Source: Deltaproteobacteria bacterium (GTDB lineage Bacteria > Desulfobacterota > GWC2-55-46 > DRQE01). Taken from it: a DNA stretch of 64,000 bases. The notes under the pieces were generated by a model that was not told the DNA's origin, did not search any database, and saw nothing but the letters and a program-made list of their open reading frames with translations. The stretch covers positions 62,001 to 126,000 of the forward strand of contig WGFM01000002.1 of the NCBI GenBank assembly GCA_015492245.1, given 5' to 3'. Positions 9,849 to 18,863 of the stretch are shown one piece after another (position 1 is the stretch's first letter; each line of letters starts with the position of its first letter). The position numbers and the translations under genes are program-made.

Positions 9849-10426
9849 GGATACTCTCCGCAGAGTTTGTAAAGAGCTGTGTCAGAAAGGAAGAACTGCC
9901 AAGAGATGGCCTTCCGGAGGTTGCATTTGCAGGCAGAAGCAATGTGGGTAAGTCTACCCTCATAAATACCATAACAGGTAGAAAGAAACTTGCACACACA
10001 AGCTCCACCCCGGGCAAGACCCGCAGGATAAACTACTATCTTGTAAACCGCAGATTCTACTTTGTGGACATGCCTGGATACGGCTATGCACGGGTGTCCA
10101 GGGAGGAGCGAAGAAGATGGCAGAAGATGGTGGAGGGCTACCTTGAGGGCAGGGGCGAGCTCAAAGGGGTTGTGGTGCTGATAGATTCGAGAAGAGAGCC
10201 CGACGAGCTCGAGCGTGCACTCTACGACTACCTGGCCTCTATGGGAAAACCTGTTGTAACCGTTCTCACAAAGGTGGATAAGCTCTCGAAAAACAGGCTC
10301 TCAGGGAGGGTGGAAGCCATAAGAAAGGGCCTGGGGATAGAAAGGGTTGTGCCCTTTTCTGCCCGCACCGGCATGGGCAGAGAAGAGCTTGTTTCCGCCA
10401 TATTCGACCTTCTGGACAGAGATTAA
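9845..10426 (+). CDS. engB: ribosome biogenesis GTP-binding protein EngB (YihA/YsxC)
   Basis: GRSNVGKSTLIN, DMPGYGYA, LTKVDKL; overlaps hisS end. Confidence 0.93.
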   Translation: MRILSAEFVKSCVRKEELPRDGLPEVAFAGRSNVGKSTLINTITGRKKLAHTSSTPGKTRRINYYLVNRRFYFVDMPGYGYARVSREERRRWQKMVEGYLEGRGELKGVVVLIDSRREPDELERALYDYLASMGKPVVTVLTKVDKLSKNRLSGRVEAIRKGLGIERVVPFSARTGMGREELVSAIFDLLDRD

Positions 10427-13400
10427 CCTCGCCCTTCCTTCATGCTCTCCAGTCTTTCCATGTAAAGCCTTCTTATGGCCTCTCTTTTTTCAAGGTAGTA
10501 TTCCATGAACTCTTCCTCGTCGGTGTAGCCAAGCCTTCTTACAAGGGCTCGCACAAGGGGTGAGCCCTTCCTTATGACACATACAGGGGTGTCGTGAACC
10601 ACCCTCATGGTTAGCTCTATCTGTCTGTAGAATCTGTAGGCAGACAGAAGTAGCCGGCACTCCCCGGTGGTGAGGATGCCGGAGTCCTTGAGCCCTTTGA
10701 GTGCTGCAAGGGTGTTCTCTACCCTGATTTCTTCGAGCTTCCAGCCGTGGTGAAGCTGGAGGGTCTGGACCACAAACTCTATGTCCACAAGCCCACCCCT
10801 GCCGGTCTTTATGTCGAACCTTTCGGGTGTTTCCCTCGCAAGCTCTTCTTCCATCCTGCCTCTTATCCTCAGAAGTTCCTCTACATCTTCCTTCCCGAGG
10901 GGTCCTGAGAATATTATATCCTTCAGTTCCCCGACCAGGCCCTGGCCAAACTCTGCTGAACCTGCAACAAACCTTGCCCTTATGGCCGCCTGCCTTTCCC
11001 ACAGCTGTGCCTTTTCCCTGTGGTATCGCAGAAAGGAGTTTTTTGACACCACAAGGGGGCCTGAGCTGCCTGTGGGGCGTAGCCTCGTATCTATGGAGAA
11101 CACGATACCCTCTTTTGTCCTCACAGAGAGTATGCTTATTATCTTCTGGGCACACTTTACATAGAACTCGTGGTCTGTGATGGTCCTGGGGCCATCTGTG
11201 TGCCCTTCTCCATCACCGTAGACGAATACAATATCCAGGTCCGAACCATAGATTAGCTCCCTGCCACCCAGCTTTCCAAGCCCTATTATGGCAAACCTTC
11301 TGTCTCTGGGAAGCCCGTAGGTGGGCCGCAGTGTCTTTATGGCCATATCGAGGGCTGCACCGAGCGAGAGTTCTGCAAGGATGGTGAGCTCCTCAGACAG
11401 CCCTTCGGCAGAGAGGGTGCCTGCAAGGTGCTGTATACCAAGGCGAAAGGTCTCAAGCTTCTTGTAGCGTCTCAGGATGTCGAGCCGGTGCTCGTAATCC
11501 TCTGTTTCAGATAGCAGAGAGCAGAGTTCTCTTTTCATAACATCCTTTTCTTTGTAGGGTATTGCCATCTCTTCGGACAACAGTATGTCAAGGCTTTCTG
11601 GCTGTGCGATTATGGTGTTGGAAAGGAATGTGCTGGAGCCGAATATCTTTATGAGCTCACGCATGAGCGAGGGGTTCTCAGACAGCAGAGAGTAAAGTGT
11701 GGTTCTTGCTCCCACAGAAGAGATGAAGCGCTCCATGTTCAATAGTGCCATGTCTGGGTTGGTTGCCTCCGATGCCCTCATTATAATGTAGGGAAGTATC
11801 CTTTCCCTTAGAAGCCTTGCCCGTTCAGGTAGACGAAGGAAGGCAGCACCGTCTCTCAGTAGCCTTACCCTTTTAGGGCTTTCCGGGTCCTCAAAGCCGA
11901 GCCTTTCGAGTATCTCCTCCATCTCCTCGTCTGTTGTATCCCCTGAGAGAAGGAGCAGCACATCATCGGGTATGTCTCGCTTGAGCTCTTCTTCGGAGCC
12001 ATAGAAGAGGGTGTTGTATATGTGATGAACGGATTCGGTTATGAAGTGGTATCGCTGCCACAACTCATCCTTGCCCCTGAACCCGAGCATCTTTGCAACC
12101 CTTGTGAGTTCCTCTGATGTGCGTGGCAGTGCCTGGGTCTGTGTGCCATGGACTATCTGGAGGCGGTGCTCAACTCTTCTCAGGAATATGTAAGACTCCC
12201 GAAGCAACATGCCATCCTGTTCTGACAGAAGCCCCTTTTCAACGAGCCCGTCTATCGTTTCAAGGGTGCCCAGGGTTCTCAGTGTCCTGTATCTTCCACC
12301 GTATATGAGCTGGAGTGCCTGGCAGAAAAACTCTATCTCTCTTATGCCGCCTCTGCCGAGCTTTACATCCAGTCTGTCCTGTTTTTTCCTCAGAAGCTCT
12401 ATGTCTATACGGGCCTTGAGGTGTTTTATCTCCTCTATTGCTGTGAAATCGAGGTATCTTCTGTACACAAAGGGCTGTATCATCTGGATGAAGCGTTCTG
12501 CAAGGTTGTGGCTGCCTGCCACAGGGCGTGCCTTTATCATGGCAGCCCGTTCCCAGGTCTGCCCCCAGCTCTCGTAGTATATCTCTGCGCTCCTCACAGA
12601 GTTCACTATATCGCCAGATCTTCCCTCGGGCCTCAGGTTAAGGTCAACCCTGAAGGTAAAACCATCCTCTGTTATGGCAGATACAAGCCTTGTAACCCTC
12701 TCTGCCACCTTCGAGAAGAACTCATGGAGGGTCAAAGAGGAGTGTTTTCCCCCTGTGGTGCTACCCCTGTCGCTTGAGTACATGTAGATGATGTCTATGT
12801 CGGACAGGAAGTTCAGCTCCCTTCCGCCAAGTTTCCCAAGCCCTATTACACAGAACTCTGCCCTCTTAAGTGAGCCATCTTCTGCCTCGTACAGCGGGGT
12901 GCCATAGAGGGCTTCAAGCCCTTTAAGGACGAACCCTGTTGCCACCTCGAGGGTGGCCTCTGCAAGCCCTGAAATCTCACAGAAGACATCCTCTATGGGT
13001 GCCTTCTCTGTAAGCTCTCTGGTGCCTATCCTTATGTATTCACGGTTACGGTATCTCCGTAGTATACGGGCCAGTGTGGCCTCATCCTCTACACCCTCTG
13101 TGAGCCCAGAGAGTTCTTCAAGGAATAGCCCCTTGCTTTTTGTCCTTCCAAGCTCTTCATCTGAGATGGTCTTTACATGCTCTGCCGCATTCTGCAGCAC
13201 AAGCCCAACCAGATAGGGGCTTGCCCCGCAGAGAAGGATGAGCCGCTCAAGGTGTTCATCTTCCATGAGCCACCTTATGTGCTGTTCCTCGGCCAGGACT
13301 GTTACGACCCTTTCAAGGTTTACCACCGCAGAGTCTGGATGTGGTGAGCCAAGGGATAGCCCCATTACATCATGGAGCCTTTCCTTAAGGGGTGTTTGCA

Positions 13401-13506
13401 GGAGCCTCTTGAATACCCTGCATGCCTTTGTGCCATCTGGAAAGCCCATTTCTGCAAGATAGGTTGCCACCGTGGTTTCGTCTTTTTTGAGGAGTTCTTC
13501 GAACAT
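10423..13506 (-). CDS. glnE: bifunctional glutamine synthetase adenylyltransferase/deadenylase
   Basis: Two nucleotidyltransferase domains (GLGKLGGRELNFLSDIDIIY and GLGKLGGRELIYGSDLDIVF), 1027 aa. Confidence 0.95.
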   Translation of the reverse strand: MFEELLKKDETTVATYLAEMGFPDGTKACRVFKRLLQTPLKERLHDVMGLSLGSPHPDSAVVNLERVVTVLAEEQHIRWLMEDEHLERLILLCGASPYLVGLVLQNAAEHVKTISDEELGRTKSKGLFLEELSGLTEGVEDEATLARILRRYRNREYIRIGTRELTEKAPIEDVFCEISGLAEATLEVATGFVLKGLEALYGTPLYEAEDGSLKRAEFCVIGLGKLGGRELNFLSDIDIIYMYSSDRGSTTGGKHSSLTLHEFFSKVAERVTRLVSAITEDGFTFRVDLNLRPEGRSGDIVNSVRSAEIYYESWGQTWERAAMIKARPVAGSHNLAERFIQMIQPFVYRRYLDFTAIEEIKHLKARIDIELLRKKQDRLDVKLGRGGIREIEFFCQALQLIYGGRYRTLRTLGTLETIDGLVEKGLLSEQDGMLLRESYIFLRRVEHRLQIVHGTQTQALPRTSEELTRVAKMLGFRGKDELWQRYHFITESVHHIYNTLFYGSEEELKRDIPDDVLLLLSGDTTDEEMEEILERLGFEDPESPKRVRLLRDGAAFLRLPERARLLRERILPYIIMRASEATNPDMALLNMERFISSVGARTTLYSLLSENPSLMRELIKIFGSSTFLSNTIIAQPESLDILLSEEMAIPYKEKDVMKRELCSLLSETEDYEHRLDILRRYKKLETFRLGIQHLAGTLSAEGLSEELTILAELSLGAALDMAIKTLRPTYGLPRDRRFAIIGLGKLGGRELIYGSDLDIVFVYGDGEGHTDGPRTITDHEFYVKCAQKIISILSVRTKEGIVFSIDTRLRPTGSSGPLVVSKNSFLRYHREKAQLWERQAAIRARFVAGSAEFGQGLVGELKDIIFSGPLGKEDVEELLRIRGRMEEELARETPERFDIKTGRGGLVDIEFVVQTLQLHHGWKLEEIRVENTLAALKGLKDSGILTTGECRLLLSAYRFYRQIELTMRVVHDTPVCVIRKGSPLVRALVRRLGYTDEEEFMEYYLEKREAIRRLYMERLESMKEGRG

Positions 13507-13524
13507 GGCACAGGATACCTTGTT

Positions 13525-15189
13525 TTACATCCTCGATGGGGCATCCACACCGAGTAGCCCCAGGCCCTTCCTTACCACCTCTGCCGTGGCCCTGCAGAGG
13601 ATAAGCCTTGCACTCGAAAGCGTCTTATCTTCTGATACCACACGGTGGGTATTGTAGTAGGGATGGAACAGGGCTGCAAGCTCTCTCAAGTAGAAGGTAA
13701 CCCTGTGGGGCTCGAGGCTGGTGGCAGCGGTCTCCACCACCTCATCGAGCCTTGAAAGGTGTTTTATGAGGTCGAGTTCTTCTTTGAGCTCGAGCCTGCC
13801 TAAAAGCTCCACCGATGGTGTGTCTGGAACGGTTATGCCCCTTTCTCTTGCAAACTCCAGTATGCTCATTATCCGTGCATGGCAGTACTGAACATAGTAG
13901 ACGGGATTTTCAGGGGCCTGGCTCTTTGCAAGCTCGAGGTCGAACTCAAGGTGGGCATCTGCCTTTCTTGTAAGGAATATGAACCTTGCCGCATCCCTGC
14001 CAACCTCGTCCATGACCTCGCGAAGGGTTACGAACTCTGCCTTTCTGGTGCTCATGGCAACAGGTTTGCCACCACGCTTGAGGCTTACAAGCTGTATTAG
14101 TATTATCCTGAGCCTTTCGGGGTCTTCCCCCAGGGCACTCAGGAGTGCCCTCATGCGCGGTGCGTAGCCATGATGGTCTGCACCCCATACATCCACTATG
14201 GTGTGGAAACCACGCCTGAGTTTTTCGTGGTGATAGGCTACATCCGAGGCAAAGTATGTGGTCGAACCATCGTTCTTTATGAGAACCCTGTCCTTGTCGT
14301 CGCCAAACATGGTGGTGCGGAACCACAGGGCCCCGTCTTTCTCGTATACCACGCCACGGCCTTTGAGCTCTTCTATTGTTGCCTCAACCAGGTTGCGCTC
14401 GAAGAGGGTCTTCTCGCTGAACCAGTGGTCAAAGCGCACGCCAAAGTCCTCAAGGTCCTTCTTTATGCCCGAAAGGATGGAATCTTTCGCAAACTCTATG
14501 AACAGCTCCCTGCACTCATCGAAAGGGGTCTGTGCGTGTTCTCTGCCGTATCTTTTAAGAAACTCTTCTGCAATGTGCCGTATGTAGTCTCCCTGGTAGT
14601 GGTCTCCAGGAAGTGTAACATCCTTGCCCAGGAGCTCAAGGTATCTTATATAAAGGGAGTGCCCCAGGATGGTCATCTGCCTGCCCACATCGTTTATGTA
14701 GTATTCTCTCGTAACATCGTATCCTGCAGCTTTCAGTATGTTGGAGAGCGCATCTCCCACGGCAGCCCCTCTGCCATGGCCTATGTGGAGTGGGCCGGTT
14801 GGGTTTGCACTTACAAACTCGACCTGCACCTTCTTGCCCTCTCCCACATGGGGGCAGTCTCCATAGGAGTGCTTCTTCTCGAGAATCTCCTTGAGCACCT
14901 CATACCAGCATTCTTTCTTGAGGTGTATGTTTATAAAGCCTGGCCCCTCGACGGTAGAGCGAGCCACACACTCGAGGGCATCTATGGATGGAACGATGAG
15001 CTCTGCAATCTGGCGAGGGGGTCTCTGCTCGCTCCTTGAAAGAAGCATTGCCACATTGGTGGAGAAATCCCCCAGCTCCTCTCTGGGAGGACGCTCGAGC
15101 ATCACCCTTGCAGGGCCATTTATCCTGCCCTCCTCTGTCAGTCTGTCGAGTATGTTCTGGATGATGGATTCAAGCTCTCTCTTCTTCAT
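13525..15189 (-). CDS. argS: arginyl-tRNA synthetase
   Basis: VEFVSANPTGPLHIGHGRGAAVGD signature, class I fold, DALR-type C-terminus. Confidence 0.95.
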   Translation of the reverse strand: MKKRELESIIQNILDRLTEEGRINGPARVMLERPPREELGDFSTNVAMLLSRSEQRPPRQIAELIVPSIDALECVARSTVEGPGFINIHLKKECWYEVLKEILEKKHSYGDCPHVGEGKKVQVEFVSANPTGPLHIGHGRGAAVGDALSNILKAAGYDVTREYYINDVGRQMTILGHSLYIRYLELLGKDVTLPGDHYQGDYIRHIAEEFLKRYGREHAQTPFDECRELFIEFAKDSILSGIKKDLEDFGVRFDHWFSEKTLFERNLVEATIEELKGRGVVYEKDGALWFRTTMFGDDKDRVLIKNDGSTTYFASDVAYHHEKLRRGFHTIVDVWGADHHGYAPRMRALLSALGEDPERLRIILIQLVSLKRGGKPVAMSTRKAEFVTLREVMDEVGRDAARFIFLTRKADAHLEFDLELAKSQAPENPVYYVQYCHARIMSILEFARERGITVPDTPSVELLGRLELKEELDLIKHLSRLDEVVETAATSLEPHRVTFYLRELAALFHPYYNTHRVVSEDKTLSSARLILCRATAEVVRKGLGLLGVDAPSRM

Positions 15190-16015
15190 CTTCTCCTGCT
15201 ATGAGCCTGTAGGCATCGGGCCTTCTGTCGCGCAAAAAGACCCATTCGTTTCTTATGGTGTTTATGAGGTTCAGGTCAATCGTTGCCATCACTATCGCCT
15301 CTGACGAGCCAGCAGGTCTTACCAGAAACTCTCCATCTGGACCAACACAGAAACTCCTTCCGTAAAAGTCCTGTTTTCGTTCCTTGCCAACACGGTTTAC
15401 CCTGACCACAAAGAACCCGTTCGCATGGGCGGTGGCAGAAAGAGACCTTTCCCACTTAAGCCTTGAGTGGTAAAACGCAGATGCTGTGGGCACAAATACA
15501 ACCTCGGCTCCCTTGAGGGCCAGCACCCTGAAACCCTCGGGAAAGAAGGCATCCCAGCATATCTGCACCCCTATGCGTGCAAAGGGGGTGTTGAAGACTG
15601 GAAAGCCCCTATCGCCGGGGGCAAAGTAGAATCGTTCTTCCCACAGTGGTATCTGGGGAACATGCACCTTGCGGTACCTGCCGAGAAGCTTGCCATCTGT
15701 GCCTATGACGAAGGCGGTGTTGAAGTATCTATCGTCGGCCTTCTCGAACATGGGGGCTATAATCACCATGTCCTTCGATGCGGCAACCTCCTTGAGTGCG
15801 GATATGGTAGCACCATCCTCGGCTTCGGCCAGTTTGAGGTTCTCTCTATCCATGGTGTGGGCAAACCATGGGATGTTGAAGAGCTGGGGAAGACATACAA
15901 GCTTTGCACCCTCACGGGCGGCTATCTCTAAAAGCTCTGTGGTGCGCCTGAGAGTGTCTTCTATCTTGTCGCAGGCCATAACCTGTATGGCTGCCACCTT
16001 TATGATCCTTCCCAT
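15170..16015 (-). CDS. carbon-nitrogen hydrolase (nitrilase superfamily; N-carbamoylputrescine amidase-like)
   Basis: Glu/Lys/Cys catalytic context: GRYRKVHVPQIPLWEERFYFAPGD and IGVQICWDAFFPEGFR. Confidence 0.88.
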   Translation of the reverse strand: MGRIIKVAAIQVMACDKIEDTLRRTTELLEIAAREGAKLVCLPQLFNIPWFAHTMDRENLKLAEAEDGATISALKEVAASKDMVIIAPMFEKADDRYFNTAFVIGTDGKLLGRYRKVHVPQIPLWEERFYFAPGDRGFPVFNTPFARIGVQICWDAFFPEGFRVLALKGAEVVFVPTASAFYHSRLKWERSLSATAHANGFFVVRVNRVGKERKQDFYGRSFCVGPDGEFLVRPAGSSEAIVMATIDLNLINTIRNEWVFLRDRRPDAYRLIAGEDEEERA

Positions 16016-16096
16016 AAAAGCACCCCTCTTTATTTGTGCAGTTTTTTAGAGAACTTTTTTGAAGATGGACTCTAAGGGAAAGGTGCCGGGAACAGT

Positions 16097-16420
16097 CTAC
16101 TCCTCTATGATATAGAGTGTTTCGTCCTTTCCTATCATGCCAAGCTCTCTTCGTGCCACCTCCTCGATGTAGCTGGTATCTTCTTTGAGAAGCTCCACCC
16201 TGCGCGAGAGCTCCATGTTCTCGGCTTCAAGGACATTCTTTTTGAGGACTATCCGCTCCTTTTCGTTTTTCAGACGGATTACATCCACAAGCCCCTTTTC
16301 ACCAACTATGGTAAAGATGATTATTATGGTAAGGACTATCCCTATGGCTAAAAGAAAAAACCTTTTCCCCAGGACATCGTCCATCATCATAGGATTATCA
16401 GAGTCCACAGAAAAAGTCAA
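16097..16420 (-). CDS. septum formation initiator family protein (FtsB/DivIC-like)
   Basis: Single TM followed by short coiled coil and VARRELGMIGKDETLYII. Confidence 0.8.
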   Translation of the reverse strand: MTFSVDSDNPMMMDDVLGKRFFLLAIGIVLTIIIIFTIVGEKGLVDVIRLKNEKERIVLKKNVLEAENMELSRRVELLKEDTSYIEEVARRELGMIGKDETLYIIEE

Positions 16421-16446
16421 CTATCTAAAGGATGAAGCCCCTGATA

Positions 16447-16475
16447 TTGCAAATGCTTTGAACTGCTGATATAAT
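16447..16475 (+). promoter_or_regulatory. sigma70-type promoter for the GGDEF gene, inside a 9-bp inverted repeat
   Basis: TTGCAA-N17-TATAAT; flanked by AAGCCCCTG (16435-16443) and CAGGGGCTT (16490-16498). Confidence 0.5.
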
Positions 16476-16632
16476 CTCTTCAGTAATGACAGGGGCTTGA
16501 CCAACCTGTCTTTTCAAGAAAGAGGGGTGTGTATGGGGAAAAACAGTTTTTCTCTGGCCAGCCTATCTTGAAGGAAACCCAGCTTTGATCATCCCATCAT
16601 CAGGCTGTCTCTAATAAAAAGAGCGGTTTTCT

Positions 16633-17913
16633 ATGTCCATGAGATTTTCCCACAAGCTTTTGCTGTCAGTGGTTGTCTTTATGTCTTTAAGCATAGGGAT
16701 AATTCTATATCTTGCCATAACCCATGAGAAGAGTCTCATATCGAGCATACAGCGCGATAACCTGAGACTTGTAAACCGCATAATATTCGACGAGCTTTAT
16801 ACATCCATGAGATACGGAGGTGGAAGGAAAGAGAACAGGGCTATTGTAAAGAGGCTGAATAACATAGAGGGGATAGATGAAGTCAGGCTGATACATGGCG
16901 AGCCTGTGGACAGGCAATTCGGCACAGAGGAGGATGAGATCCCACGGGATGAGCTCGAGAGGCTCGCCATACAGGGAAAAGAGATTATGGAAGAGTTCAG
17001 TGAGAATGGCGCACGGAAAATAAGGTTCATAATGCCTGTGTTCGTCAAGAAAGAGTGTCAGCGATGCCACAGGGCAGAGGTGGGTGAGGTCAACGGGGCC
17101 ATCGCACTTGTTATGTCCCTTGATAAGTACGATGCCATGGTGGATGAAGCTATAAAGAAGTTTGTTGTAACAAGCCTTGTAATGATGGGCCTCGTTGTGC
17201 TTGTGGCTGTTGCGTTCATACTACACTACAATGTAAGGCCCATTGCAGAACTCTATAAGGCAGCAAGGATTATAGGCTCTGGCAACCTGGACTACAGGAT
17301 AGACATAAAAGACGGCGTGGAGATAAACCGTCTGGTAGAAGAGTTCAACAACATGGCACAGAGGCTAAAAGAGAGAACAGAGGAACTCATGAAGCTTAAC
17401 CGCAAGCTCGAGGCCCTATCCATTACAGATGGGCTCACAGGACTGTACAACCACAGATACTTCTACAGAAGACTGGCAGAGGAGATAGAGAGGGCGAAAC
17501 GATATGACAGAAAATTGTCCCTTATAATGGCGGATATAGACAACTTCAAACTCTACAATGATAACCAGGGACATCAGAAGGGCGATATGGTGCTCAAAGG
17601 TGTGGCAGAGTGCATAAAGAACAGATTGAGGATGAACGATGTGCCCGCAAGATACGGTGGTGAGGAGTTTGCCATAATACTGCCTGAGACAGGAAAGGCT
17701 ACGGCAGCAAAGGTTGCAGAAAGAATAAGATGCGAGGTGGAACGCAGGGACTTCCCGGATGAGAAGACCCAGCCAGAGGGTTCCATCACCGTAAGCCTTG
17801 GGGTGGCCACATTCCCTGATGATGGTATAACCATTGATGAGTTTGTGAGAAGGGCGGATGATGCCCTCTACAGGGCAAAAAGAAAGGGCAGAAACAGGGT
17901 GGAGGTTGCATAA
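16633..17913 (+). CDS. membrane diguanylate cyclase with CxxCH-containing periplasmic sensor, HAMP and GGDEF domains
   Basis: Two TM segments, periplasmic KKECQRCHRAEVG, HAMP, RMNDVPARYGGEEF (active site and I-site). Confidence 0.88.
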   Translation: MSMRFSHKLLLSVVVFMSLSIGIILYLAITHEKSLISSIQRDNLRLVNRIIFDELYTSMRYGGGRKENRAIVKRLNNIEGIDEVRLIHGEPVDRQFGTEEDEIPRDELERLAIQGKEIMEEFSENGARKIRFIMPVFVKKECQRCHRAEVGEVNGAIALVMSLDKYDAMVDEAIKKFVVTSLVMMGLVVLVAVAFILHYNVRPIAELYKAARIIGSGNLDYRIDIKDGVEINRLVEEFNNMAQRLKERTEELMKLNRKLEALSITDGLTGLYNHRYFYRRLAEEIERAKRYDRKLSLIMADIDNFKLYNDNQGHQKGDMVLKGVAECIKNRLRMNDVPARYGGEEFAIILPETGKATAAKVAERIRCEVERRDFPDEKTQPEGSITVSLGVATFPDDGITIDEFVRRADDALYRAKRKGRNRVEVA

Positions 17914-17933
17914 GAAGTAAAGGGGGCGCCAGA

Positions 17934-18863
17934 ATGGTTACAGAGAGATGGACAAAAAGTGTGGATGAACTGATAGGACAGGCCATGGAGCATACAGGTG
18001 TTGCCATGGCAATACTGTCTGATGACCTCAATATACGCTGGATCAACAGGACCATGGAAGAACTGACAGGAGTAAAGAAAGACGATGCTCTGAGTATGAC
18101 AACCCCTGCGTTGTTCGCAAAGAGGCTTAAAAGACTCCTTGAAGACGGTGAGGCACTGGAGAAGAGGCTTCTTCTGGCATACAGAAATAACACATCCGTA
18201 GAAGGGCTGGAGTGCCACATACCTGCGCAGGGACGAAGGAAGGAAAGGTGGCTTCTTTTCTGGAGCAGGCCCATCCATGTTAATGGGTTGGGGCGGATCG
18301 AGTTCTTCATGGATATAACGGGCTACAGGATCCATCTTAACGGCATCATGGAAAGCGAGGAGGTCTTCAGAACCATAGCCATGTCGGCGCTGGATGCAAT
18401 AGTAACGGTGGATGGCAAGGGAAGTGTAACATTCTGGAACAGGGCTGCCGAAACAATGTTTGGCTACAGACAGGCAGAGGTCATCGGACGAAAGCTCTAT
18501 AAATTAATAATACCGGAAAAACTGCACAAACAGTTTCTCCACGGGTTCAGAAGGTTCGCCACAACAGGTGAGGGCAGGTTCATAGGAAAAACAGTGGAAG
18601 CAGAAGGTGTAAGAAAGGATGGCACAGAGGTGCCAGTGGAGTTGTCCCTCGCAGCGGTTAAAAGAAATGGTGTCTGGTGTGGAATAGGTATTGTGAGAGA
18701 TATAACGAAAAGGATAGAGATAGAGAAAGAACTTACCCAGAAGATAGATGACCTGGAGCGGATGAACAGAATCATGGTGGGAAGAGAGTTGAGGATGGAG
18801 GAGTTGAGAAAAGAAATCGTCAGATTGAGGAAGCGCATCGATGAGCTTGAAAGTGTTGAATAA
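17934..18863 (+). CDS. double PAS-domain protein with C-terminal coiled coil, no output domain
   Basis: Two PAS repeats (DDLNIRWINRTMEELTGV; GKGSVTFWNRAAETMFGYRQAEVIG) and coiled-coil tail. Confidence 0.8.
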   Translation: MVTERWTKSVDELIGQAMEHTGVAMAILSDDLNIRWINRTMEELTGVKKDDALSMTTPALFAKRLKRLLEDGEALEKRLLLAYRNNTSVEGLECHIPAQGRRKERWLLFWSRPIHVNGLGRIEFFMDITGYRIHLNGIMESEEVFRTIAMSALDAIVTVDGKGSVTFWNRAAETMFGYRQAEVIGRKLYKLIIPEKLHKQFLHGFRRFATTGEGRFIGKTVEAEGVRKDGTEVPVELSLAAVKRNGVWCGIGIVRDITKRIEIEKELTQKIDDLERMNRIMVGRELRMEELRKEIVRLRKRIDELESVE

